Source: Anaspis maculata
Lineage: Eukaryota; Arthropoda; Insecta; Coleoptera; Scraptiidae
Direction of reading: 5' to 3'
Assembly: GCA_949128115.1 (NCBI GenBank)
Contig: OX421961.1
Location: forward strand, 105,756,363 to 105,820,362
DNA length: 64,000 nt
Position 1 is the stretch's first letter. Each line of letters starts with the position of its first letter. The translations under genes were made by a program, and so were the position numbers. The notes under the pieces are model-generated. The model did not search any database. It was not told where the DNA came from and saw only the letters and a program-made list of their open reading frames with translations. Below are positions 1-12,017 of the stretch, piece after piece.

Positions 1-363
1 CATCTGCGATGGAAGTAAGATTCGGCGGAGACTGCACAATCGGTCTTGTGATTCCTAAAATTCCGTTACTGGTTAGTAGGTACTTGTAATTAGTGCAGCA
101 GATGCCTTTATGTAAATGAACAATATTGCGTGGGATTTTGGATAAAGAACCATACATAGTGACTTTAATCATTTTCACGGCTTTTTTCTTTAGAGCAAGT
201 CATTGAAAAAATGTGTTGTGTTGGCACAAATGACACGATGCTAACCTAATGCTAACCTAATGCTGACGCCTTGATAGATATTCTTTGTATAATGTATAAC
301 AGCTGTCACCGTCATCGCGATGCGGTGCATGTGCAAGTGAAAAATTTTCAGGCTACGCAGAGA

Positions 364-955
364 AAACAGGAAAATGCGAGTCCCCTGGAGTGAAAACTAG
401 TGCGGTCGACAAAAGACATCATATCTACTGGTTAGCGGCTCCTCGCTTATGATGCTAGGTGAGCGGTGGTCACCGAAGAAGTTGTGGCTCAAGCGGCCAA
501 GCGCGGCAGTATACTAAGGAAAATGGAACGAAAATCACTGGGTAGTGAGTATCTTCTATAGTACGTTCAGCCCTACCGTGATTCTAGTAGTCTGGTCTTG
601 GAAAATGTTACAGTTTTGCATTATAGACTTGACGTCCAACTGCCAAGTGTGCGTCTGGCTTGAGTCCGGAAAGATATAGAGGTTATTGAAATTATTGGAA
701 ATCACTTTCTGTTACGACGCCTTTTCAAGAAATCCCGGGTATCCCTGGCATTCAGGTAATTTTCTTATTTGACAGTCACTCAACAGTGGGAATTCCCATT
801 CCATTTTCTTTAGTACTGCTACGCTTGACCGTATGGGCATCATTTTCTTCAGTCATTATCGCTCACCTAGCAGCTCGCCAACCAGTATAGACGACGTTTC
901 TTGTGGGCCGCGGTGGTTTCCACTCCAGGGAGGCTCACGTTTTCATATTTTCGAT
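364..955. repeat. Imperfect inverted repeat (old foldback)
   Basis: The stretch at about 364-487 is matched in reverse complement by about 836-955; both arms contain GCTAGGTGAGCG and TACTGGTT in the same order. Similarity is only about three quarters by eye, so this looks like an old foldback element. The spacer at 500-720 is weakly similar to 1440-1660. No coding potential is seen, and the first 363 bases of the window likewise show no gene. Confidence 0.5.
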
Positions 956-2922
956 GCATAGTCTAGAAAATTTTCACCTGCGCGTGAATCGCGTCATGAT
1001 GGCGGTGGCAGCGATCACAATAGCATCATCCATAACACATCTATCAAGGCATATCAATCAAGTCAGCATCGTACCATTCGTGCCAACCTCGGTGCCAACA
1101 CAACACATCTTTCCACGGCTTGGTATACCTATACCTAATGAAAAAAGCTAAGAACTGATCATACAGGATGTCTCAAAAGTATCACAAAACATGAAACAAA
1201 TAATAAATGCTCTACCATCTCCCAAAAAATCCCTGTAGATATAATAATTTTACATACAGAGTGCTTCAGCCTCTGTCACCCTGTCAAACGAAAACCCTAA
1301 ATTCCTTGACTCAAATGATGAGAATAATAGACACCATTTTCAAAAAGTTGTCTTCTTTCGTCAAAATATGAGGAAATTAAATAGAGGTTAGGTAGAAACG
1401 AGAAGTGTTATAATTATTGTCACAAGTGACAGTTGGCGGCGATCCCTTGTTGTTTGGCATGCTGTTGCCATTTTCGTTGTTCCTGTAAAGTAGGTTCACT
1501 TGTACTGTGACTCTAGTTGGCTGGGCAAATTTTCTACTTTAGCATTGTAGGCTTGCCGCCTTTTCACCTGGTGTGAAACTGACTTCTCTGGAAGTGAAGT
1601 TATATTTCTTATTAAATTGATATTAAAATCTTGGAAAACTGACCTGGTCATATGTGGAAGTGCGACTATAGGGGGACGCAGAGCTGTGTTACCGTTATGT
1701 AGACACCAAAAGAGCACGGGGCGGCCGCAAATCTAAGTCATCTTGACGGCGTCCCATTCAGGGTCGACAAAAACTCGTCCCGGAAAGCCCCAAAACGATT
1801 TGCAAATTGCAAATAGGCGAAATTCAGTGCCATTTCTGCGCTGGCGCAACCATGCTAGGGGATTTGAGAATACTGCCGTATGCTAACACATGTAAAAAGC
1901 GTAATTTCAACATTGTCTATTATTGAAACGGCTGGAAATGAAACTTTCAAATAAGGTATGGAAAAAAGAGTGTTTCTTGATCTTTCATTGTGTTCAAGAC
2001 CAGCAATGATGGATCAGTTCTAGATACACAATGAGCGAAAATATGGTGACGTGTTTATCAGTTGGTGTGTTTTTGAAAATACCGCCCTACTTCTGGTATT
2101 CTTCTCTGCCTTACGGTTGCCGTCCTGTCTGTCAGTGGCATGAAACTGCATGTAAACAAATGGTAACTAAAATTTTATCGGGTTATATCACGGTTATATC
2201 GCTGTGCTAGAATGATAGTAAGATAACTTCAAATTTCTGATTTTCGGATTATTTCAAAATCTATAGCTCCAAGCTATTCTCTACCTGGGAAAAACATCGA
2301 ATTACTCAGAATCATCATGGAAGTACATAAAAAATGAATATCTCACTGTTATAATTATCTGTTTTTTAAACAGTTCTGGTCTAATACTCGGACATCTCGA
2401 AATGTTCTATTTCTTCTACTGAGAAATAGATCGAATTTGATCTTGCCGTCTGGTATAATACGAAGACATTTCAACATGTCCCAATTTCACAACAAATCTG
2501 ATTTGGAAATTTCAAGTTGTCCTTGTTTTTTATGTTATCTCAGTATTTTACTGTGGAAGATGTCTCACTCTCATACCAAAAAACCAACTGATTCAATGAA
2601 TGTCTTCAGATATTTCATTTTAACTCACTATTGCACAAACATATACTGTTATGTATACTTACACAGATGATCACTGAACTAAATTTCAATAAAACGTTTT
2701 CTTTGAATTTCAAAATGGTATCTAACATTCAGCCTAATTATTTGTGGAATTTTGGGTACACTTCAACATTTGCTAATGGTCATTTCCAATATTGGTGTAC
2801 GAAATTATGGAATTCGCGCCACACATACGCACTCAAAAAAAAAACGATACGACCTCTTGTTGCTAATTTTCCCCGATCTAGGTACTGCTCCCCTACCCAT
2901 CGGTACCCTTGCTCGTACCGTT
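956..2922. other. No gene seen; diverged repeat fragments
   Basis: Only short random open frames occur. A segment at about 1440-1740 shares scattered blocks with 500-720 and, inverted, with about 48060-48110, where the common part includes a run like GGTAACGCGTCTCTGCGG. This suggests diverged copies of an interspersed repeat. The missing downstream exons of the DNAI4-like gene would have to lie here on the minus strand or beyond the left edge; none was recognised. Confidence 0.4.
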
Positions 2923-3307
2923 ACGGAGATACAGCCCTTCAACTTTGACTAGCCGAGAATAGTTTTTAATTTATATAACAAAAATCATTTGAGCTAACTT
3001 GTTCAAACTTGGTCTGCCACTTACACAGCATATACATCCTAATGTGTATTGACGGAATTGCAGCAAAACTGAACCCGACCAGTTTACCCTCACGATATCT
3101 TTAGAATTAAATGTTTTTTGGAATGACATGAACTTTGTCCAAAAGTTATTGGATAAAAAATGAAATACATTTTCCAAAGAAACTGCTGTGTAAGTAGCAA
3201 CCCAAGTTTGAACAAGCTAGCTCAAATGGTTCTTGATATAGATTAGAAACTATTTGCGGCTAGTCAACTTTGGAGAGCTGTATCTCTGTAACGGTACGAG
3301 TTGGTCA
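2923..3307. mobile_element. Foldback MITE-like element
   Basis: Long, fairly well conserved inverted arms (about 2923-3035 and 3183-3307) share GGAGATACAGC, TTGACTAGCCG, TTTGAGCTA and TTGTTCAAACTTGG in mirrored order. There is no open frame of note. The GGAGATACAGCCCTTCAA-type segment recurs in other foldbacks of this window (for example near 61668), so this belongs to a dispersed non-autonomous group. Confidence 0.6.
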
Positions 3308-3396
3308 AGGAAAATTAACGTCAATCGTCATCATTTGGGTCAAGGAGTCTAGGGTTTATGTTTGGCAAGATGTTCCTGAATCACGTATTGTATTGG

Positions 3397-3432
<36 letters not shown>

Positions 3433-3441
3433 TAATAATAT
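3397..3441. repeat. (TAA)n microsatellite
   Basis: A run of TAA/ATA triplets with one interruption, lying in the intergenic or intronic space left of the DNAI4-like exon. Confidence 0.9.
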
Positions 3442-3881
3442 AGTATAATATGTACGAGTACAATAAAGGGTGACAATAAGAATCACCACTTTTTTTTCAA
3501 TTACAAAAAAAAACAAGCAAGATATTGCATGATTTTTCTTTTTAGTACGTAGCTCTAACATAAAGTAGATACAGTAACTTTTCACGTAGCAACCCTATCT
3601 ACTATTTTGTAGAAAGAGTACACATGTAAGTTTTTCTTGTATATTTTAAATTTTAACGCTTAAAGATAAACATTATTTAAATGACCACCATTTCTATCAA
3701 TGCATATTTGCGCTCGACCAAAAACTGACTTCATAACACGCTGTTATCATTGTTCAACTTTGGGGAGAGCGATATGAGCATAATTTGCGGTATTTTCGAT
3801 TATCTTGCTTGTTTTTTTCCTAATTGAGAAATAAAAAATTGTTATTATTTTGTCACTCTTTAAATAAATCTTGAAACTTAC

Positions 3882-5697
3882 CGTCAATCCAAAGTCGCAT
3901 ATGAAAATCATCGCCAACGGTCATGAACATTTTATTGACGATCGTTGAGAACAAAATATAGCGTACAGGGCCAATATGTGCCCTAAAAAGTTCCATGTGC
4001 TGATTTAAATAATGAATCGAGCACTTGTAGACTACACCTTCGGATGTCCCTATGTAGTAAATCGAAGGATCCAAAGGATGAAGAACTACCGCCCTTGCGG
4101 CGGCATACGTCGTCACTCCAATTTTTTTCTTCTTGCACACCGTGTCAGTCTTTAACCCCTTGAGCTTGCCTTCAGTCATTGACGTTCGCATGATCTGAAT
4201 TGGTTTCAAATAAGCAGACTGGTCCAATTCAAACTTGAACACATAACCATTGCCGAAACCACCAATCAAATATTCACTCTTCTTTGCAGTGCCGGGGTGC
4301 CAAATCAAGCACCAGCAAGTTTCAAAAACCACCCTGACTTCTTTGATGATACAAATTTCACGACGGCTAGCGTCCAGAACCTTGACGTAACCATCGTCAA
4401 AGCCGACAGCCAGCATGTTCGGCGTATCTTTTGAAAAATCCACAGTCATCGCTGGACTGGGAAATAAGTATTTGCGCTCCGGCTGGGTCGGGTTCTTTAT
4501 ATTCCAAATCATAACTGCCCCAGTTGCATTTTGAGCGTTGAAGAAATAGCGACCGTAAGCCGCGGCCACGATGTCTTCATTTATCGGGTTCCATGACAAA
4601 CCCATAACGCACTTGTCTTTCGTATCGTCATTCGCGTAAGTCCACAGATGGTCGAGTCTGTAATTGAATTCAATGTCTTCGCGAAATTCGTACGGATCTG
4701 ACAATCCTTTGTATCTCTTTTGCTGTTCGTTGTAACAATTATTAGCCAAGAGTCTTTCGATTACGTCTACTGCGTCGAGAAACCTCGGATTTTTCATAAT
4801 CTTTTCCATGCATTTATCCTCGTTGGTGTGTCTAAAGCTGTCGACTGATCCGAGCACATTCAATTTATGGTCTTCATTTCCAAATTCATCGTTTATATCA
4901 TCGTCATCCTCCTTCTCGTTTTCTGCTTCCAGGTACGTGTCGTACATGTCCCAAACCGAAGCAAAAGCGCCATCAGTTTGTAGTTTTATATCTTGGGTGA
5001 CTGTGTCACGCGATTTTTGCAACATTGGCACAGTCTGCGCTTCGACACTGACCACTTTTCGATTTCTTCCTTTAGGGGAAGTCAAAAACTCATAAACTGC
5101 GTTATCCTGTTCGGCCGCGGCGCCTTCGTCTGTGGCCCTAAGCACTGTTGAGCTTGGCAAGTCAATGAGAAATTGCGTTTCGGTTTCGGTTAAAGTCAAA
5201 CTGATCGTCGTCGGGATTTTCGCCATGGCTGTGGCTGTGTCTTCTGGGACTTCCGAGGTTTCCTCTACAGTGGGAGTCGAAACACTTCCGCCGCTGATAT
5301 GGCTGTCGATGTAAACGTCGTCAACATATTTCGAAATGTAACTACGAGGATTGAAGCCTCCAGTGTCTTGACGCTGTTGGGTCAAATCAGCTTGAAATTT
5401 GCTGGATTCTAGGGGATTGAAGGACGACGAGGTGTTGCTGGTTTCGGTGACATTGTGGACGCTGAGTTGGCGTTCCCGGACTCCTTCAAAAATGTAAGGA
5501 CCAAGCGTTAGAGGTGTCACGTCTACTCCATCTATGATTATGGGGTAAGGGAGGATAGATTTTTTATTAAGGATCCCCCCGCCGGTTTTTATTACAACGT
5601 CGCGGCTGGTCTTGCTGCCATGGGGGGAAGTAGAACTTGACTTTCTTTCGTTTGAGATGGAGCTATGTTTTTGCTTGGAAGATTCATCTTTGGACAT
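3882..5697 (-). CDS. DNAI4: Axonemal dynein intermediate chain, DNAI4/WDR78-like (5' exon, partial)
   Basis: WD-repeat intermediate chain of axonemal dynein; the vertebrate family member assembles inner-arm (f-type) dynein in motile cilia, and in insects such genes are expected in sperm and ciliated neurons (family knowledge). A single large exon encodes about 605 residues. The N-terminal third is Ser/Thr-rich and low complexity, with VDVTPLTLGP near the start. A WDMYDTYLEAE segment and an acidic run follow. WD repeats then occupy roughly residues 340-605 (GLSWNPINEDIVAAAYGRY, AVGFDDGYVKVLD, YLIGGFGNGYVFKFE, YIGTSEGVVYKCS, and the last one ending LWID). Although the frame stays open to 3853, the coding match stops at a good donor, GACG|GTAAGT, with the intron beginning at 3881. 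The remaining WD repeats must be in exons further left that were not found. The start is the first ATG of the open frame. The family assignment is strong; the paralogue choice within dynein intermediate chains is less certain. Confidence 0.85.
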
Positions 5698-7273
5698 TTT
5701 AATAACTGACCAGTGATAATTGACTCAAAACTGACACTCAAAGCAACCTTTGTTCCTGCTAGTGGCATGCACGTGGGCATGCATGAACTGAATGCCTCAC
5801 AAACACAATGATGGATGAGTAGGTTAGTAGGCACTATTTTGTGCCTAAACTGTTAACGCAGTACTTGAAGATATACGTTGTTTCAGAAATAATGCTATCC
5901 CAGTAGGTCATGAAAATCTAAATGCAGCTTTAGATTTAGTTACAAAAAACGTCAAATCAAAAGTGTAAATCTCATGGAAACTTCATTATTTATTTTCAGG
6001 TTATAAGTCAGATCTTTCACTCCTTTCAGTCAGAAAGTATTTCTTCAGTTTTTTATCGAGTATCATGTGCGGCACCCCATTCAAGGTGCACTTGAAGAAA
6101 GATACCTACATGCAGTTTTGATGTCGAACCGTCTCTGTTTCCGATCTCGGGACTAAAAAAAATAGGCACCTGGGGAGTCAGCAGATTTCGTTCTTGCCAC
6201 AGACTCAATCAACATTGTGCACATATCACACAGGTAGATAGTGAAGCAGTAAAGCAAACTCCATGTCCTTGAGAGGCATCAGATATCAAGGAAGATCTGC
6301 TTCTAAAGCCGAGTTACGCTGTTCTACTTCAACTGAGCCTTTTAGTGAAGACAGAAGCACGAAATCTGGTAGGATATGGCACAACAGACTGTACTGTACC
6401 TACTCTTTTGATTGAGAACGGGCGCCTGGCTGATTTTTTTCTCGACTGGGCTCAGGGATCCACGGCCACTTTTTGGTTGTAAGTAGTGACCATGGAGGTA
6501 GTGACAAACCTTGGCTTCTTTTTGCCAGTATGCGTTTGACCGTGCAGTACGTTACTAAAGATCAAAGCAACGCACTGAATGCTGGCAGCTGCATTGTTGG
6601 AATCTCTGAAGAATTCTTCGTAACAGCGTCAAAGTATTTCACGTTCTCTCGCAGATAAACCAGTTCGTTTCCTCACACATGGCGTGAAAATTATCAGGTA
6701 GGTAATCACAACCAATGAATGTATAACGTAACAGGAACAACAGTAACTGTATAAGTAACACGTACAGATTCTTAAAACTTGCGTCGATAGGTGCTTATTA
6801 CGATTTTCGTTCCAAAAGCTATCTAGGTGGACAGAAACATGACAGTTTGGACGACAGTAAAAAATTTCGCGGTTGATTTTGATTCACATGTCATACTGAC
6901 TTGGGACTAAAACAATAAACGTTTTAGAACTAGACAAAGCTAAAGCGACTTTTACCATATACTTCCAATGCCTACTGAGATAGCAATCAATCTGAAACAA
7001 CGTATATTTAGGTTTTCGGGTTGAAAAAATTAATTCCTGAAATTTTAAAGTTGATAACGATTCAAAATTTCATCCTCTACCAACGTACTCAAAATCCCAG
7101 AAAATGTCAGTTGGGTAATTTTTTTGCGGCGCGGTCAAAGTATATCATGTTTGCTGCAACCAGTCCAAACAATTTTCCAATAAAAAATTCTCAGTTCTGG
7201 TCTGAGCAATTCTCACTACTGAGCAATAAAAATTGCACGCTTCTTTGTCTGGCATTCTCCTCAAAATAGACGG
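5698..7273. other. Upstream region of the DNAI4-like gene, no gene seen
   Basis: About 1.6 kb upstream of the DNAI4-like start. Open frames are short and do not resemble known proteins. It should contain the promoter and 5' UTR of that gene, but no clear core promoter could be picked by eye. Confidence 0.4.
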
Positions 7274-8283
7274 GGAGCTAGCGACGGATTTTTCATATAA
7301 TAATAATAATAATATTAATAAACTGTCTTTATTGATTTTCCAGTATTAAAGTATAATGAATAAAAATTAAAGTCAAATAAACAATGAAAAATCAAGGGCG
7401 AAGTTCAGATGGGTGACTATCATTTCAACAAAGCTACAATGTTGATTTAAACATCCCCCTACACCTCCTGATGACTAGAACGAACCTTTCCCGGCTGATA
7501 GCCGGGGCCTTTGGATGTTATAGCTCTTTAAAGAAAAAAAAAATTGTTTGTGTCCTTTATAACGGACTATTTTGAGACGTCAAACGATTACCCTGATAGC
7601 TCGATTAAAAAAGGCGAGCAAAATGTTCGCAGCAGCTAGAATGGGCGCGAGGTCCAAAACGGGCCCAGGTTCGAGACCCACCAAGTCTGATTTTTTTTCG
7701 AAAGAAAATCATTCCTTTCAATTTTTAAAGCAATCCAAATTCAAAATACTGATTCCTTACTAGATTCTTGACTTTTTCCGATAATTCAGTATAGCGTTCG
7801 CTTGTTAAGTACCTAGTCCGTTTGAGAAGTAACAAGAAAAATTTGAAAAGGCGTTACTGAATTATCGGAAAAAAAGTCAAGAATCCAGTAAGGAATCAGT
7901 ATTTTTAATTTAAATTGCTTAAAAAATAAAAAAGGAACGATTTTTTCAAGAAAAAAGATCGAACTTGGTGGGTCTCGAACCCGGGCCCGTTTGGGCCATG
8001 GCTCGCTGAACCTCGCGCCCATTCTAGCTGCTGCGGACATTCGGCTCGCACCTATTTGATCGAGCTGACAGGGTAATCGTTTGACGTCTCAAAATAACCC
8101 AATATAAAGGACACGTAAGAACAATTTGTTTTTTTTTTCTTTTTTCTTTAAAAAGCTATAACGGCCAAAGGCCCCGGCTACCAGCCGGGAAAGGTTTGTT
8201 CTGGTCATCAGGAGATGTAGGGGGATGTTAAAATTAACATTGTAGCTTTGTTGAAATGATATGAAAAATCCGTCGCTAGCTCC
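7274..8283. mobile_element. 1.0-kb foldback element with B-box-like motif
   Basis: A near-perfect long palindrome. The left end GGAGCTAGCGACGGATTTTT is mirrored at the right end, and the arms of about 480 bp meet near 7790. Each arm carries a GC-rich block with GGCCCAGGTTCGAGACCCACC (about 7660) or its complement (about 7980). This contains a GGTTCGAGACCC motif close to a pol III B box, although the surrounding T-stem does not pair well. Each arm also has an imperfect hairpin of the type CCCGGCTGATAGCCGGG. No transposase is present, so it is a non-autonomous foldback element. Confidence 0.8.
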
Positions 8284-8528
8284 TAGACTAAAATAGGACT
8301 ATCGCAATTGCATCTTCATAAATGGAGACGCCGATGCAAGAATGTGAGAAATGACATCAAACGCACCAATTTTTCATGTTCTTGCAGGTGAAAAAATAGA
8401 TAAAAATTTCGCACAAGCCGAATATTGTCATAATAGTGACATAAAAGCCCTAGGTGAAAGTTCATCCCTTAAATATAACAGGAAGGCACGTGCAGCCTAG
8501 AATGTGAGCGAATCACTCAAATCAGCAA

Positions 8529-10093
8529 CAGTGGCGGATCCAGAGGGGGGCGCAGCCCCCCCCCCTGGACTAAACTAAGGGTTGCAATTATTGCTCTTAG
8601 CTTGTCAGGATGCTTTTCCATGTTACAATATTTACTCGAGTATCTTTTACTACGCGTATTACTATTCGACTCTCAATGTACACAAACACACACAAATACC
8701 ACTCAGTCAACCCATCGAGTCAGTGGCTGGTGGCCGGTGGCCTTCTTCTATTTTCACACAAAACGTATCAAACTACCCTAATAAACTTTCTAAAAACATC
8801 ACACAAAACGCGCCCCCTGCGCCTTTCTTCTCGCCCGCGACAAAGAATTCACATCTGGTATCCATACTTACTATCATAAAACACACCAACTCACCTACCT
8901 GCCGGAGTGCCTGCCTGCCTAACACAATAAATATTCGATGAAAAACAAACTAAATGGTACATTAGATTTCAAAAACGACGACAGTCAAAACTGAAGAGCC
9001 ATTATACCTACCTATCTTCTCGAATAATTATACATATGATTGTTTAATTATGTATTAAACTTAGGGTTGCTTGTTACTTCATATTTCGCGGCACAGATAG
9101 CTTAAACGAACGCCTAGTCAATAGGTAGGTAGGTAGGTACCGCATAATCGGCTTTCGGCATAATCGGAGAGACTCAATTATTGTAATTGTATAATTCTTT
9201 TAAATCTTAAATTATTATAGATACAATGCCCGGAAAAAATTGGCCGGTGTGCCTATGTGGAAAGCCGGGTCTAGTACGAGTAGTACTCATATTATTGGAA
9301 ATAGAATTTTAGCTGGAATTAATTCGAACAAAAATGTTTTTTTTTTATCACGGCAAGTTTTCAGTCCCCTCTTCAACATGTCAAAAGTCCGCATCCCTGG
9401 GACTGCTACAAATCAGTATATAGGGTAAAAGTTTGTTATTTTTCTTTACTTTCTTTTTCTTTTGGAGAATTTGTGACCGTTTGCTGTGCATCAAGTTACA
9501 GGGTGAAATGAAAACTATTTTCCATCTTCAATTTTTCTTGGTAGAATTGATATATGTAGATTGAAGCCGGTTTCGTTTTTTTTTTGCAAGCTTATAATGT
9601 CATGTTGAACATAATATGGAAAGGATACATCCCTGTGACTGATGACTTTCAATTTACAGAGTGAAAAGTCATTTTTACGATTTAATTTTTTTTCTTGGTG
9701 AAATCGGCTCAAACAACAACTGCGTGTGATTTTTCGGTCAACTTAGAGTTTCTAGTCAAACATCTCAAACATAGACATTTCTGCTACAGCTGCATTTTCT
9801 ATTTGCAGATTTAAATGGTTGGTTAAATTGCCTAAAAAAATTTCGCTTGCGGCGCTTCTTTTCTGGCATTGGTCGCTGTTTGTGGTGTTGTCCGCTTTGT
9901 CAGCAAATCGCTTTCCTGCGTCTGAATATAACATGTCACCAATAAGCTGGGGCGCCATTTTTCGATCCCTGAATTTCTAGGGCGGAAAATTGCCTAATCC
10001 GGCACTGGGGGTGTCTCCCCCGGGTGGCAAATATGCTAGGTACGTCACTGTGTTGCGCCCCCCCCCCTAGCACAAATCCTGGATCCGCCACTG
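8529..10093. mobile_element. hAT-like non-autonomous transposon with 8-bp TSD
   Basis: The element begins CAGTGGCGGATCCAG and ends CTGGATCCGCCACTG, 15-bp perfect terminal inverted repeats. It is flanked by identical 8-bp copies ATCAGCAA at 8521-8528 and 10094-10101. An 8-bp target duplication with TIRs starting CA is characteristic of the hAT superfamily. The subterminal sequence carries runs of C/G (8550-8572 and 10052-10070). The 1,565 bp contain no transposase; the longest frames (8582-8941 plus, 9752-9958 minus) match nothing recognised. It is probably an internally deleted or composite derivative. Confidence 0.85.
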
Positions 10094-10101
10094 ATCAGCA
10101 A

Positions 10102-11133
10102 TGCGGTGCATTTCCCATAAAAATGATGAAATGCTGAATAAAGACTTGGCACAAACAAAGCAAACACCTACCGGAAATTGCAAGAGACGTCACGGACCTG
10201 ATTTGGACGATTCGATAAAAAGACTTGCTATACTGGAACATGCATTGATTTTATTCATTGATTCGGTTGCGGTCATTGTCGTGGTGGATTGTACCATTGT
10301 TCAGTACTGTTGGTGATTTATGCAGCTTGTTCATCAAGGGACTGAGGCTGTGCCCTCAGGTCCAAGTATAATTAATTGTTTATTACAATGGAAGTAAAAC
10401 AATTTTTATATCTACGATGCGAGTGCAAGGTGTCGAGTGTCATGTGTATAACATTCTATAATAATGAATAAACTTGGTATAGCAATGTATGCGTTCCCAT
10501 TTACCTCTCCAGATTTTCAGCTGTGCGTAAAACAACAATAAAGAGAAAACTCCAAAAACATGGATATGGAAAGGGCCAGCCCTTTTCCTATTCGTGATAA
10601 TATTTCAATTTTTTCAACAATAAAGAATGATAGCGACATGTCGACTGATGTTTATGATGGAGTCAAATGTTTCCTATTCATTAGGCAAAACGATATTATT
10701 ATGTGGCGATACTGAAAAATGGTTTCGTAGGAGCTTCAGCACTTTCAAATTTCAAAGTCCTTCTGTCCTGTATATACAGGGTGGCCCATCGAAAACGAAA
10801 CAGACAAGATTTTCGGACATTCGCCCTCAGTTTTTCGAAATAGCCCGGACAAGTCAACTTTTTTTTCAAGAGGGACGTTCAACTACTATTAATTTAACCG
10901 TGGAGTTTCACCCCCGTAGTCAGGGTGGCAGCCCCTTCAAAGATTTTAAATGACAATTGTGGTTGAGTGATACATCATTAAAAAGCTGGTTCAATTGTCT
11001 TTATAGCGGTGTTAATTTTTTTTTCGATTCGATGCAAATTTCTCAAAATAATGCTAACCCTGTATGATAGATATTATAGATAAATAGATAGATATCATTT
11101 ATTTGTTCGTCTGAATCATATACAAACAGATGG
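10102..11133. other. Intergenic, no gene seen
   Basis: No protein recognised. A TATATACAGGGTGGCCC motif at about 10771-10787 matches the outer ends of several TIR elements elsewhere in the window (ACAGGGTG family). No partner end was found nearby, so this is probably a truncated element. Confidence 0.4.
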
Positions 11134-11346
11134 TATATCCCATACACTTTATATTTTTAGTAGAATGACTTTGGAGCAGAAATAAAGTGACAAGCTGGGG
11201 GGCTACGGCTACGGCTGATGGCAACTGCAAAGTTTTGGAGCGAAACTATCAGCGGCCATCGGCCGCATTCTCCCAGCGCTCCAGCTTGTCACTTTATTCT
11301 TGCTCCAAAAAGTCATTCTCTGAAAATAGAAAGTGTATGGGATATA
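11134..11346. mobile_element. MITE family A, copy 1
   Basis: A short element of about 210 bp with long inverted repeats. Its outer part reads TATCCCATACACTTT and its inner part runs through GAATGACTTT, AAAGTGACAAGCTGG and the mirror image CCAGCTTGTCACTTTATT. The central segment GGGGGGCTACGGCT...CATCGGCCG is shared with copies at about 19221-19437 and 24991-25201. No coding capacity. Confidence 0.85.
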
Positions 11347-12017
11347 CATGTATATATTTATTTATTTATTTATTTGTTCTGACAAGTCCTAATACGCCTA
11401 AAAAAATCCTTATAAACATTACATTACCTTGAAAACTCAACCAACAACAACAAACAAAACAAAACATAAACTCAATTTTTTTGATAATGTTTGTAATGGA
11501 TGAAAAATCGAATGAGAAAAACTGAAGTACATTTTCCACCGAGCCCTGGACTGAAACAATGTAAAAAAAATTTGGAAAAGACTGAAAATCTTGCACCGCT
11601 GTCTTTTTCATGAAACGATAAGAGCTACATTCAAATTGCAGGGAATTTAATAATTTACAAAAAAGTCTCCGAGGGCATAAATGCCTAACTTCTTCCGTTT
11701 AGTTGTTAGTCGCGTTCAAAGTTGTGCGGCAAAACAGACGCGACGGCTCGTACGACGGTTTTCCCATTTTACAGGACTGGCGCGCAACTTTTAACGCGAT
11801 TAACAGCTCAACAGAAGAGGTTAGATATATGTTATCGCAGACTTTTGTACATTATTGATTTTCCTACAACAGTTTTCATATATCTCTATCTCAAACCCTA
11901 ATGCCCGATTGCACATGAATCACATGATACCAAACGGGTTAAAATGTTTAAAAATGAAATTGAAAATGCAAATCCGATTAGGTACTTCAATAAAAGAACA
12001 TGATGAGAATACGAAAT
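11347..12017. other. Intergenic, no gene seen
   Basis: AT-rich sequence with a short ATTT repeat near 11355-11375. Nothing else was recognised before the nested MITE cluster. Confidence 0.4.

Noticed and set aside
7660..7682. tRNA gene suggested by GGTTCGAGACCC
   Set aside because: T-stem mispaired, and no acceptor stem, anticodon arm or clear A box in register.
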